From positions 1 to 56,927 of the forward strand of contig JALMLS010000244.1 of NCBI GenBank assembly GCA_038496445.1: DNA of 56,927 bases. Direction: 5' to 3'. The position numbers and the translations under genes were made by a program. The first letter of the stretch is position 1. The number at the start of each line of letters is the position of its first letter. Origin of the DNA: Trichosphaerium sp. ATCC 40318. Its lineage: Eukaryota > Discosea > Flabellinia > Trichosidae. Below the pieces are notes generated by a model. It saw only the letters and a list, made by a program, of their open reading frames with translations. It had not been told where the DNA came from and made no database searches. Below, piece by piece: positions 10,701-21,150 of this stretch.

Positions 10701-13700
10701 ATGTCGGCAGATCCGGCCGCTAGCCAGCCAACAGTGTTTATTGTTAGCCTTCGCTTGGATGACGGAGATGCTGCAGGTGTAAGCATACTAGGTGCGAAAA
10801 AAGAAACAACAGATTGTTGTTATCTCTTTAACATATAAAACTAGGACCGGCAGATGACTGGGCCAAAGGCGTTAAAATGACAAAGGTTGATGGTGTCAAA
10901 TGGCACGCTTCGTGTACCTTGGAGGTACACATAGCACCGTACTTAGACGTATTTATCATCTGATGTCAGTTTTTAGAGTCCTTTCAACTATAAATACAAG
11001 ATATACCGTCCAGGCGATTTAACCGGCGTTGTAGAGGTAATTCTAAGAGTTGAAAATGAACTTGGAAAAGTCTGCTTCCTGAAAAAACAAACAGAAAAAA
11101 ATCTCATTTCTTTATTACGATTACATAACGGTAGCGTTAGTGATCACTGTTTTTAGTAACAAGCACACTCAACGTGTCCTATCAATCAAACTTCACTCGT
11201 TTTTTGAAACGAATCTTACATGTTTTTTGTTATGACTCAACTAAATATATTAGGTATGTCCTGTACGTCGTTGTGATACATTGGGAAAGACGTATATCGA
11301 TCAATGGGATTATCCGTCTCTCACAAAGGTTCAAGTGCGTTAAGACTTTAAAACACTTGATATTTGGTTGTAATTAATGTTTCTAGGATGAACCGCCACA
11401 TGAAATAGCTTCTAAGGTATCTAGTGATGACTTTAAAACAAAAGCAGGAGATTTCGATGATTCCAAAGGATTTGTAGATATTCCTTCTATTGGTAATCAC
11501 GTGACACCAACCATCATTCTTTTTTAATTTTTGACTAACATTAACCAAAAGATATTGGAAATTTTTCGTCAAGTGAAGGTGCGTACATTGGTTATTCACC
11601 TTGTGTTGTTTTTTAATTTTGTATTAATCATATAAAATAGAGAGCGAAGAACCACCTGTAACAGGACTGGATGACGAAGACGCTAAAGCGTTAGAGGAAT
11701 TCCAAAATCCAGACACAATTTTCGATGATGATCCCGGGAGTTTAAGGGGCCCTATGAGCCAAGACAAAGTAGATGTTAGTAACACTGGTAGTAAACCTGG
11801 TGAAAATCAAGAGGAACTCGTTGTTGATCCAAATTACGAGCCGTATGGTACACTACACTCAGAAGCAGATTCTTTTTCTTTTTCTCAGACATGTTAATAT
11901 CTGCACCAATAAGGTATGTTAACTTTTTGTTGTGACAGGTTCTTCATACGAAGATGTTGAATTGAGGAAAGATACAGATGCAAAACTTGATCCAAAACCC
12001 AAGAAGGTATGTTACAAGTGTGGCTGTTTTGTTTTTTCTCACTGTTGTTAATCTCCCTCCCTTAGAATACCTCAAACATAATTATTAATATACTTGACAC
12101 CCATGTTGCAAGTGATACACTTCGTTCGTGGGTTGTATACAGTGTACAGTCTACGGTATGTTTATACTTCATGCGTCTTTCGAGTGATTGTAAAATTAGT
12201 TTATTTCTCCTTCGGAACGTGTTCATGTTGAGCGTCGTTACAGTGATTTTCTATGGCTTCGTGATAGATTGGCTGGAAAGTATAAATACTACATAATGCC
12301 TCCACTACCGCGAAAGGTTCCAGTATCAACAAGTACGTCACCAAAAAGTTAAAGGAACAAAGACAGTTTTCCCACGTTAATGAAATTCAAGACCACTTCA
12401 CGCTCGTATTCAGGCAATATAGAAAGAAGCTGTTACAAATATTCCTTCAACGCATAGCGAATCATAGGGCTTTATCAAAATCAAAAGACTTTAAAAAGTT
12501 CTTGCGTGAGCAGGTACGAAAACGTGCAGCAGAGTATTGCAGAATTGAAAGAAGTTGAGGTTTTTTTGGTGGAAATTATCCTGTGGTGTTGAGTCTTTGG
12601 GTGCTGATTGCTTCCTATTAGGACTATCAAAAAAACTTGAAGAAGGGTACATGGAAAGAATGGGGTCAAAAAAGCACATCAATATTTATGGCTAAGAGTA
12701 AGGAAGTGGCAAGTAGGCTTCCACATATTCACAAAGAAGTTGCTGTTACAACTGGCACTAAAGCAGTAGAAGATGTACGACTATTGCATAATCCCTATCT
12801 AAGAGTCTTGGTTATATCCCTGACATGGACCTAGGAAGATCCTTGGTTTCAAGCTGTAAGAGAACTTACTGAAGGCGCTGCTGTTTCGTTTAGAAAAGTG
12901 CGAATTCTTTTGGTTTTTACGGAATATTTTGAGATAACATACTAATTATATTCTGCAGTTGTTAGCTGCATCTCAGATGTTGTCGGCAAAAGAGCGAGGT
13001 AAGACATGAGAAAACAGTATTTTCGTAGCAGAAGAATAGATTTCTAAGGAAAAGAAATGTTGCCATGCGTTGATGAAATTAACTATAAATAGGGTTCAAT
13101 AAAATATTATCTGCTTTGTCTCAAGTCAGCGCAGACTTTTCATCTGTCGAAGTTATGGGCAATAGCAATTCTACTTTGTATAAGCCACTAGTCAAGCTAT
13201 CTGAAGTGGCAGTAAGACTCTAAATTTCCATTTTCTCAGCCAACAACGTGTTTCTAACTTTTCTTTTTCAAGGGAAGATTGAGCGAGCTAGAAACAAAAT
13301 TAGCAGAATCCGAACCTCAAAAATTTGGGGAAACAGTTGAGGATTTTCTAGGTTACTCCATGGTTGTCAAGGTTTGTACCAAGCGTATAAATTGATTGCC
13401 CTCATTTATTCATAATTTATTAATAGGCTGCACTACATAAGCGATATGTAATGATGCTTCAATTGGAAGAACAACAAAAAGTTAGAGGAAAAAGAAAAGG
13501 AACATTGATTGAAACAAAACTAGACCAAGAGCGTGTTCTTAATTCAGCTGAAGGATTCTTCGAGGTCAGTACTTTATTTACACCAATGTTACAGCACTAC
13601 CTATTTTAATCATCTGCATTTAGGCCGAGTTTAGTCATTATTCAACGAAACAAAAGTTTGATAGGATAGCTCAAAGAAATAAGCAGTGTATGCAACAATA

Positions 13701-13836
13701 CATTGACTATAAGCACGAAGACTTTATTACAGCTATGGTAGATATGGCTGATCTTCATATACTTTGTTCAGAACAACGAATGCTTGCATGGAAGGAACTA
13801 GAAGAATCTTTAAACGCAAACCCACCACCCTATTAG
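10701..13836 (+). CDS. Sorting nexin (PX-BAR) with N-terminal CBM20-like starch-binding domain
   Basis: The ATG at 10701 (MSADPAASQPTVF) starts a gene of about 14 exons. The first exons encode a beta domain with DDWAKGVKMTKVDG, KWHASCTLE and PFNYKYKIYRPG, the W...KW...F-x-YKY pattern of CBM20/AMPK-type glycan-binding domains. An acidic linker follows (11640-11870). Next is a PX domain: NIIINILDTHVASDTLRSW, then RRYSDFLWLRDRLAGKY, YIMPPLPRK, and RKKLLQIFLQRIANHRALS. The rest (12620-13836) is helical and ends IDYKHEDFITAMVDMADL, a BAR-type coiled coil; TAG at 13834. PX-BAR nexins bind phosphoinositides and tubulate endosomal membrane. Every junction from the CBM20 exons into the linker keeps frame, so this reads as one gene. 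It suggests a nexin that also binds polysaccharide, for example on glycogen- or starch-containing compartments (inference). The ~350-nt intron at 11039-11386 is unusually long here. Confidence 0.8.
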
Positions 13837-14028
13837 ATAGAAAAATAAACACGAGAATCCTCAAACAAAGTCACTTACCCATTGCCTCAATGTGAATTTT
13901 GTTGCAAGTTGGATTGAGTACTTCTTTTAGAGCGTTTTTGACATGATAAAAACTCAGTTTAAGGTTACATTCCAACTTAGTAAATTACTATGAATCAACA
14001 GAGAATTATTTTCTTTATTGTTATGAAA

Positions 14029-14771
14029 CTACTGACCTGGGAAGTCGCAACATGGTATGCCGCAAATATACAGGGTTTGCATAGGTGCTGGTCTCCTTTT
14101 TCTTTTTCTTCTCCTTGTCTTCTTTGTTGGCTCTTCAGTTCCTTCTTTCTTATCATTTTTTTCCTTCTCTGACTTTTCGTCTTTGTCAACTTCCATTGCA
14201 TCGTCTTTTGTATTCTCCTTCTGTGCTTCCTCTTCCTTAGCCTTCTCCGCTGCTTCCGTTAACTCTTTTTCATGCGCTGTATCGTAGCGCTCGGCAATGA
14301 AACCATCAAGTTCCTTGAGACATTCGTTGACATCTACTCTAAGAGCATTGTATTCAGCAATATCATTTTCTTTGTAGTATTCTTCAAGTGCTTCATCAAG
14401 ATTCTTTCGAAATATTTGCAAAGCAATAACGAATATCTCTTCAGATAGAACTCCGTTATGTTCTTTTGCGATATCTACGATCGTATCATAATGAGTGCAT
14501 AGCTGATTAAGTGATCCAGTGAACACAGGGCTTAGAAACTAAAAAGCGTTAGTTTTTTGAATGACATGATTGATGAATAAGTCAACGTTAAAGAATGAAC
14601 TTCGATCTGCTTCAAAAAAAAAAAATAACTAGTCAACTCGATGAGTTTAATGTGTTATATTTGAGTACATATTACCTTATCATCTCCTATGATTGGTTGG
14701 TTTATAAAATACTTTTCAATTTCACCCATTCTATCAATTATCGAATCACGCGTTGGTATTTCATCCTCCAT
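14029..14771 (-). CDS. Unrecognised helical protein with acidic then basic C-terminus (nuclear type)
   Basis: The ATG at 14771 opens an exon with MEDEIPTRDSIIDRMGEIEK ending at a GTAATATG donor. An acceptor ending TTTTTAG at about 14539 continues FLSPVFTGSLNQL and a helical region containing NLDEALEEYYKENDIAEYNA. A Glu/Lys-rich tail follows (EKAKEEEAQKENTKDDAMEV), then KKTRRRKRKRRPAP, a strong nuclear-localisation-like cluster. The stop codon is TAG at 14029-14031 after CDFPGQ; GTCAGT at this point could be a donor instead, leading to a further exon. No family recognised. The charge pattern suggests a chromatin- or RNA-associated protein, but that is only composition. Confidence 0.6.
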
Positions 14772-14884
14772 ACTTGTAGAAATAAGTGTACTTGTTCAGT
14801 TTCTTATTGTGTTGCGTTGATGATTAGTTAAAAATAAAATGAGCAGATTGATTGAAAACCAAAAAAAATGAAGGTTACGAGTTA

Positions 14885-14985
14885 AGTGGCAGTAAGCAGG
14901 AATTGAACCCGCACGATATGCAATTTCGCCTAACAGATAGCGTCAACCATGACAAGGTGAACCACCACTAGTGGCCTTCAAACGA
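14885..14985 (-). ncRNA. tRNA-like element (B box and T arm), possibly a tRNA pseudogene or tRNA-derived repeat
   Basis: The minus strand has GCGGGTTCAATTCCTGC, a 5-bp T stem with a perfect TTCAATT loop that matches the polymerase III B box GGTTCRANTCC, followed by TTACTGCCA, which looks like a 3' acceptor strand. Upstream is an A-box-like GTGGTTCACC. I cannot find the matching 5' acceptor strand (GGCAGTAA) or a clean anticodon stem, so a functional tRNA is not supported. Confidence 0.3.
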
Positions 14986-15234
14986 AATCTGTCCCTGCAA
15001 TTGATCCAACTGCAAGTGAATGTAACCTGTAAAAACTTTCCAAAACACAACGTTCTTTACCACAAGTTGTACGTGCATGCAGCTAGACATGTGATTTGTA
15101 GTGAAGCTGTGACATTAAGCGAACTTTCAGGCAATGACTGTTTTTGACATTTACGTTTCCGCCTATCATTGTTACTTCCTTTAGCCTAGACCTCTTACAT
15201 ACCAAATAAACCACATTATATTAACCTACGTGTC

Positions 15235-17809
15235 ATGTGGGGTGTAACGCAGGTATGCATTTAAACCGTTTTATTCACATTGTAATTATCTCAGGCGCTT
15301 GGTGATTTGACTGGAACATCGAAACAACCTTCAAGACGCGTAGAATTGACAAAACCTCTCAAAGATGTTCAAAACAAGATTTTACGCGTTGCCGAAGGCT
15401 CAGTTCTTGTGTGGGACGCTCAAATATCGTTTGAAGACATAGACGATCCTAGGTTGGCAACGTTACCAATAATCGCGTCTTTACCAGCCCTAGACTGTGG
15501 AATGGTAAATTAGATTTTGTGCCTTTACAGCCAAACCGCATTTCAGACGCTCTCGCTTTTATAAGCCGAACAAAGCACCAAAACATCGTCTTTTATATCC
15601 GTACGGAGTGTCAAGTGTCATACGTATACTTAACGGCTGGAAAGAGGTGGCTTGTGGCGTGTGGGCAAGTTGTGTCAGCCAGATTTTGTCGTTAAGAGAT
15701 TGGGATACTATTACCACTTTTGTTGGTATTCCACCAACGTTACCTTGGCCTGGTCCAACACCTGCAAGTGCGTACATGCAATATATAAATAGCAATCGCG
15801 TTAGGGTAAGCTCTAAACGTCATAATAGCTATAATGCCTTTGTATGACTTCAAGGATCCAGATGTAATGCTTTTCAATTATTGGCAGCCTGATTGCATTC
15901 CACCAATCATTATAGCTCACGACCTAGCGTCAGCATTGAATCCTCTTGGAAAGTAAGTACCACATATACCATTTCATTGGCCTCCAGTCTAATTGAAGTA
16001 GAATTGAGCCAACCAACGTACCACAACCACTAGTAGTATGTTTAACATGTCACCTGTCAAAAAGTATTCACTTGCCCTTCTTAGAAATACACAAAACGAG
16101 CATCAACTGGTTTATTAAAACTATTTGCATCTCTTGATATAGCCGTAGACTGTTTCGCTCTTGGGCCTGCAGCCAAGGTGTTTGGCTATTCGTTAAGAGA
16201 ACGACTTGCTTTTGAACCACCCGCAAGCACAGCTAACAGAGTTTCCTTTGTTATCATTGATCGAGTACACAAACCTATATCAGCAACATCTAATAGCATA
16301 CAGGGAATAGATTTGGTGGCACCTATCGAATCTGCTACATTGCTGGACAAAGTACAAATGATGGCCAATGCACGCTCTCAAAACGTAATGATTGCGCTAA
16401 AACTTTTTTCTTAGGGTGAAAAGGCACCCACGTGGCTTCACATGAATAAACATGTAGAAAAAGACTATAAACTTGATGAATCTGTTCCTACACCATCTGT
16501 GTATATACAAAATCTATTAGAGGGTGTGAATACTGATGATGTCTTGGCAAAGCTCTCAAAGAGGCTCGAACTCAAAAAACAAGCACAGGTAATCACAAGT
16601 AATTGGTAAATTGTCTTTACATTATTTAGTTGCAAGAAGCTCCACTAGCAAGGCTCTCACAAGCTCTTGAAATACTCTCTGAAAGTAATGGGACTGCGTA
16701 CCAAGATGTAGATGCTGTTTCGTGGGCTACACTCGCAGCTTGGGCTGCTTATAAAGAAGGTACAATAAAATGCCACAATGCGAAGTGTCATTAATCTTTG
16801 TTGGTGTTAGACACAGTACCATTTTTAAAACGCAGACGCAATGTCATTGATGCAGTGATGCGTTATGATACAAAAGAGAATGCTATTCAACGCCTTATTA
16901 CAGCCCTGAAGCAAAATGGTACTTTCGGTTTTTTTGTTTGGAATTTTGTAACTGATTAAGCTTCGATGTCCCCCAACTTACTTATGTATAGCACCAATGG
17001 TCACTACGGATATTCTTTTGTGTAGCATCCTTGCATTTTCTTTACATGGAGCTAAAGACATATCTTGGGATGAGCAAAGAGATCTTAAGGTTTTTTTGGT
17101 GGAAGCTCTAATTTCTAAGGACCAAAGTGATGCTGTGCGAGAATTTGCTTTATTTCAAAAACTCATGTCTCGTAGGATAAATGGTTACTTGGGGATGCAC
17201 TAGCAAAAGACTTAAAAGCATTCTGGGATAGCAAGGGAGAAACAGAAGTATTTACTTAATTCTGTAATAAAGTTCGCTCAGCCTTTTTAGGAAAACCACG
17301 TGGCTCAACAAATACGTCTCGTAGTTGAGGATAAAGTTGATGATGTACTTTCGAAGCTTATGGCTGTAAAAGATGCTCGTAAAGACTTGAGACAATACAG
17401 GCATGTGGAAAGTTGTATAGAAGTTGACAGACTAACTGTTTTATAAAGGAACTTACATCCAGGAAAATACGAAAGTGTAATTTCTCAATTCATATACGAT
17501 TTGCTAGACCCTCGCAAACCTGAGCTACTTGGAGTAAAGCCTATAGCCTCAGTATCTATAAGTGGATTGCTTAACAGAGGGTTTAGTAGCTTAGGTCTAA
17601 AGAACAGAGATAGACCAACAGACAACAAAGTTGTATCCTTTTTTCGTTTGGTTTCTAGAAACTGTTGTTAACACTACAGTCTTCTTTCTATTTATCTATC
17701 CTTAACAGATCAGATAATTCTTCATTTTATTGGTGGCATATCTTGGAGAGAAATTTACGATATAAGAAAGGCAGCAAAAGATAAAGAAGAACACCAGGCA
17801 CGTTTTTGA
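15235..17809 (+). CDS. Sec1/Munc18-family protein, SCFD2-like
   Basis: The ATG at 15235 (MWGVTQ) is spliced over GTATGCATTT to ALGDLTGTSKQPSRRVELTK. Later exons read SVLVWDAQISFEDIDD, GVSSVIRILNGWKEVACGVW, DPDVMLFNYWQPDCIPP, FGYSLRERLAFEPPA, and VSFVIIDRVHKPISATS, the position where Sec1 proteins have a V-x-x-D-R-x-x-D/x-x-T-P core. The middle is helical (LAKLSKRLELKKQA; SWATLAAWAAYKE), and the last exon has ILHFIGGISWREIYDIRKA, equivalent to the C-terminal F-x-x-G-G-x-T/S-x-x-E motif. The stop is TGA at 17807-17809. SM proteins bind SNAREs and drive vesicle fusion; SCFD2 is the least studied branch. About eleven short introns. The SM family is well supported; the SCFD2 branch is my best guess. 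Confidence 0.72.
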
Positions 17810-18141
17810 TGTTTTCTTCTAATTTTCTCGTTTACTTCTACAAAAATAACTGTACCACAGATAATAATAATGGCGGATATAATCAATAAACCTAAGCAAG
17901 TGCTACAGTCCCTTTTTTGCAAGTAAAGTATAATAATAAGATTTATCACCAAAACCTCTGACGATTAAAAATACATACTTACTTTCTATACTGGGAACTC
18001 ACGTACTATTCTGTTTCATATTATTCTCCATGTACATTATACACCATCAAATTTAGTGTCGTGGCTATCTGTAACAAGTGTATATCAGAATAAGTAAAGT
18101 CTAATAGCGAAATCACAGCTTTTTTATTTCCTCAGATTTAT
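17810..18141. other. Short intergenic stretch, weak minus ORF only
   Basis: A 65-codon minus frame at 17755-17952 encodes a hydrophobic stretch (LGLLIISAIIIICGTVIFVE) that would make one membrane helix, but it overlaps the end of the Sec1-like gene and has no clear partner exon. Otherwise AT-rich and empty. Confidence 0.35.
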
Positions 18142-18381
18142 TTATTGAACTTTTAAATAGAATTTCCCATATTTTTCCATTCGAGAATCGTACACGATTG
18201 TCTTGTCATTTTTCCTCACAAGCGTCACTACGTAATGGTAAGATTTTAATTTGTAAAGGTTTCTGTTGGTAACACCACAAACAAGAAATGTGAAACTACA
18301 ATTGCATCCACAACTTTGATTGTAGCGTCTAACGCTGTTGATACAAAAACGAGATTTAGGCCCAAGTATTTCTCTGCTCAA
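18142..18381 (-). CDS. Small unrecognised ORF, possibly the last exon of a gene
   Basis: A 79-codon minus frame contains CINSVRRYNQSCGCNCSF and YHYVVTLVRKNDKTIVYDSR, which read as beta strands of a small folded domain. There is no ATG at its start, so it would need an upstream exon, which I could not place between 18382 and 18620. Function unknown; it could be spurious. Confidence 0.3.
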   Translation of the reverse strand: MSREILGPKSRFCINSVRRYNQSCGCNCSFTFLVCGVTNRNLYKLKSYHYVVTLVRKNDKTIVYDSRMEKYGKFYLKVQ

Positions 18382-18627
18382 TTTTTAACAAGGGTAACCT
18401 ATCTCTACGCAGTGCGAGTAAGAAAGCAGATATTGGCGTAAATAGGTTTAAAGAAAAGCGGCTTCTGAAACGCACAAACTACAAGGCACCACGGTGTTAT
18501 GAATTATATCGCGATTTGTAGAAAAGAAGACTGGCCAAGAAGCGCTCTGCTATCTAAAAACTAACGTCAGCATGATACACCATACTAGAATATGTTAACA
18601 CGTTCGCGTTCATGGTTACTGCTGAAT

Positions 18628-18796
18628 ATACCATCCGTGTTCTGCTAAGGATGATTACTCACATTGAATGAAGTAAATTGTGCAGGTAGCACCTAGCTAT
18701 GTACAGTATGTGTCAATCAAAACGTTGGGGAGCTAAATATTCGCGTAGATACGTCGATAACCTTATACGTATCGTAGACACGCTAGCGCAGGTACA
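18628..18796 (+). repeat. Duplicated fragment of the helical gene at 25.6 kb, with one part inverted
   Basis: From about 18684 to 18796 the plus strand matches the minus strand of 25569-25680, including an exon reading KYSRRYVDNLIRIVDTLAQ and the following GTACAT donor. The adjoining 55-60 bp (18628-18683, ATCCGTGTTCTGCT...) matches 25680-25740 in the other orientation. So two neighbouring blocks have been copied and one inverted relative to the other. Point differences show the event is not recent. It is probably non-functional here, although the exon frame is still open. Confidence 0.75.
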
Positions 18797-18937
18797 TAGC
18801 TCTTTTTTTTTTTTGGCGTGAATCCGTGTTCATTCATTGGAATAATGATACTTGTCTTAAAAGATTAAACTTAAATTCGGATCGTGTCTTCTTGATATCA
18901 ACTCGTCAAGACTACTTTACCACCTGACAATACCGAC

Positions 18938-19516
18938 ATGAGCACAAACAACAGGTGCGGCTCACAGCGACGCTTTTGCGCGTTTGTAACACGTCATTTA
19001 GAAGAGTCAGACCTAAGAAGTATACACCAATTATTGTAACCCAAGAAGAAAGAGAGTACGTTGACGTCCAATTCTAATTTTATTTGTGCTTGTTTTGTGA
19101 TATTAACCTTTGGTCCATAGAATGATGACAGGGCTAAGACCCAAGCCAAAATACAAACTACTGGTGCGAGACCAAGTTACTCTAGGTTCTTAGTCTTTTT
19201 GTTTTTGTAGTTCCCGCCGACAGATGTTATTTTGGCCGGTTTCTCGCTACAGAAGTTTATTGTGAAAGAGCTGAACGAAAAGTCAGCAACCGTTTTAAAA
19301 ACGAGAAGTAACATCCACTTTAAAACCCTACAGAGGTGGTTACAGTTTATGCGAGACGACCCTAAAGCTGTCTTGCTAAGAAATGCGATAAGAAAACCAG
19401 TTATCAACGAGCTCTTGAAACAACGCAACGACTTATATCACCAAAGGGGAGCTTTTAACCTGGACATAATGCAGGAGTGTGTTGATATAATTGTTCGTGT
19501 CCTCAATGAACAATGA
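18938..19516 (+). CDS. HEPN-like family protein, short form (copy E)
   Basis: Four exons: MSTNNR (18938-18954, phase 2), then a basic-to-acidic linker (RRVRPKKYTPIIVTQEERE), a short exon (AKTQAKIQTT) and the main exon from about 19222. The main exon encodes FSLQKFIVKELNEKSATVLK, a W-containing helix (LQRWLQFMRDDP), then LLKQRNDLYHQRGAF and DIMQECVDIIVRVL, ending TGA at 19514. RNDLYH fits the R-N-x3-H form of the HEPN catalytic motif, and the following D-C-x-x-I helix matches the long forms. At about 155 aa it lacks the LDICGW region of the long form. Its nearest relative is the copy at 40.8 kb, with the same MxxNxR first exon and similar 5' leader. An RNase or a regulator of one is the likeliest idea; not proven. 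Confidence 0.68.
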
Positions 19517-20391
19517 GTTTGTAGAATAAACGTATTATATTTATGGTTCACAAAGTTGTATTTGCTGCCTGTGTGTTTACTTGCTTTTCAAGCAGTACGA
19601 GTAGTTGACGACATGTTCAATTGAGTTACTCACAGGCTTGGTGAAAGACCATTTGAATAGGTTGAACGACCCGCATACGCGTATGAAAAACGATTATGTC
19701 AAATAAGTGGAACGGCCAACCACGTAGCGTGCTATAAGATCACGTTATAAGTGCATTGCTACCAGAACAATAAACTCTCCTTAGGTCGAACTTGAAGGAT
19801 TTGGCATGGAACATGGGTAAAACAATTTTAATGACAATCCGTTTATTAGTTTGTTATTGTTCACCAAAACATTAGGCCAGGTTATGAGTAATGACAAATA
19901 AAAATGGAATTTGTCCGTCGTCTTTTTTATCAACAATCCTATGTCATTACCTTCCATTACACTTCCAGTTTGTACGATACCGGCACCAGAGAAAACGTTT
20001 TGCGATTTGTAACGTGCGTATTGGTGCAAATGTAGACAGCCGCTGCCGCCTTTACTGAGAATAGCGTCTTCGTCAATCTCAGGCAGCTTCTACGCGTGAG
20101 AGAGTGTTTTCACTAGCCTTGAAACTACGTTAAAGTACACAGTTGGTTCTAAACAATCGCTATTAACATTTTAAAACAGTGTAATGCCGTGGTGTTGGAA
20201 TAGCTGAAAAAAGCGAACAAAGCTAAAAGAAAAAGGACGACAGACAACCCTGGTGTTTTCTACAAAATAACACCCTTTGCTTGTAATATTATTTATTGAG
20301 TTTTTTTTCGTTCATGGAGGTTTTTTTTTCTCCGCAAGTTAACAAGTATGATAATAATAAAAGGTAAAAAGGCGTGTTGAAAAACACACAA
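19517..20391. other. Intergenic, no confident gene
   Basis: An 82-codon minus frame (19781-20029) has no initiating ATG context or splice partners that persuade me. The stretch 20270-20390 is very A/T-rich with runs of T. Nothing else is seen. Confidence 0.45.
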
Positions 20392-20950
20392 TTACTTAGA
20401 ACGTCTTGTATTTGCTACAACGGTATAAGTTATAAAGTGAGAATGAAATGACTTGCCTAAGCGTTGGACTATCCTAGCACGGCCTGGATTAATTATAGAG
20501 ACCAGAGCGGAACAGTCGTCAAGCAGAGCTTGACTATTGCCACAACGACTGTGAACTACATCACCTCGTTTTTGCGATATATTATGCATTAGTCGTTCGG
20601 CTGTGCTGGGAGCTATAGCGTTGGACACTAGGAATGTGACCATCAAATACCATATTTCCTTATTAAAGAAGAATTCGCAGTACCACCCACAAAAATCTAG
20701 AGAGCTTAGCATTGGTAGGCCTTCAGGCAAGTACTTTTGCAAGCACATCACGGCACTAAGAAATGCTTCACGGATCTCTATCATCATGAGAGTGTACCTG
20801 GACCAATAGTCAATGTCAAAATTATTTGACTCGCAAAACTTAAGTGAGGCTACGAATTCATTGTTTTGCAGTGCAATAGAGAAAGACGCCAAAGTTAAGT
20901 GCCTGCTCTAGCTTATAAAAGAAGGTCACTAGCGCTAGAATGCCATGTAC
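20392..20950 (-). CDS. HEPN-like family protein, long form, 5' end unresolved (copy C)
   Basis: The main exon (20892-20457) encodes FCESNNFDIDYWSRY, AFLSAVMCLQKYLPEGLPML, LDFCGWYCEFFFNKEIWYL, then ISQKRGDVVHSRCGN and LLDDCSALVSIINP. All blocks are collinear with the gene at 55.3-56.6 kb. RGDVVH gives the R-x4-H motif. After VQRL the gene appears to splice at GCAAGT (the 56-kb copy has GTAAGT here) to a last exon ending NTRRSK and TAA at 20392. I could not find the N-terminal exons seen in copies A and D between 20950 and 21150, so this copy may be 5'-truncated. Confidence 0.6.
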
Positions 20951-21150
20951 CAGCTGACCGTTCGCACCAACTTTTATCCCATTTAAAAAAGTGAAGTTAG
21001 GTTAAGTGCCGTGTCAGCAGGTGAACTGCTTATTAATGGGTTGTCGTAAATTGCTGGGTTTTATTGTGATTATATAGAAACAGTAACTCTTATTACAAAG
21101 GTTTCGATTGCAGAAGGATTAAAAATTGTATTGGCTCAAAAGCACAAAAA

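Noticed and set aside
14057-14287. Plus-strand ORF rich in Phe, Leu and Ser resembling a membrane protein
   Set aside because: It is the reverse complement of the Glu/Lys-rich tail of the minus-strand gene; such repeats always give a hydrophobic shadow.
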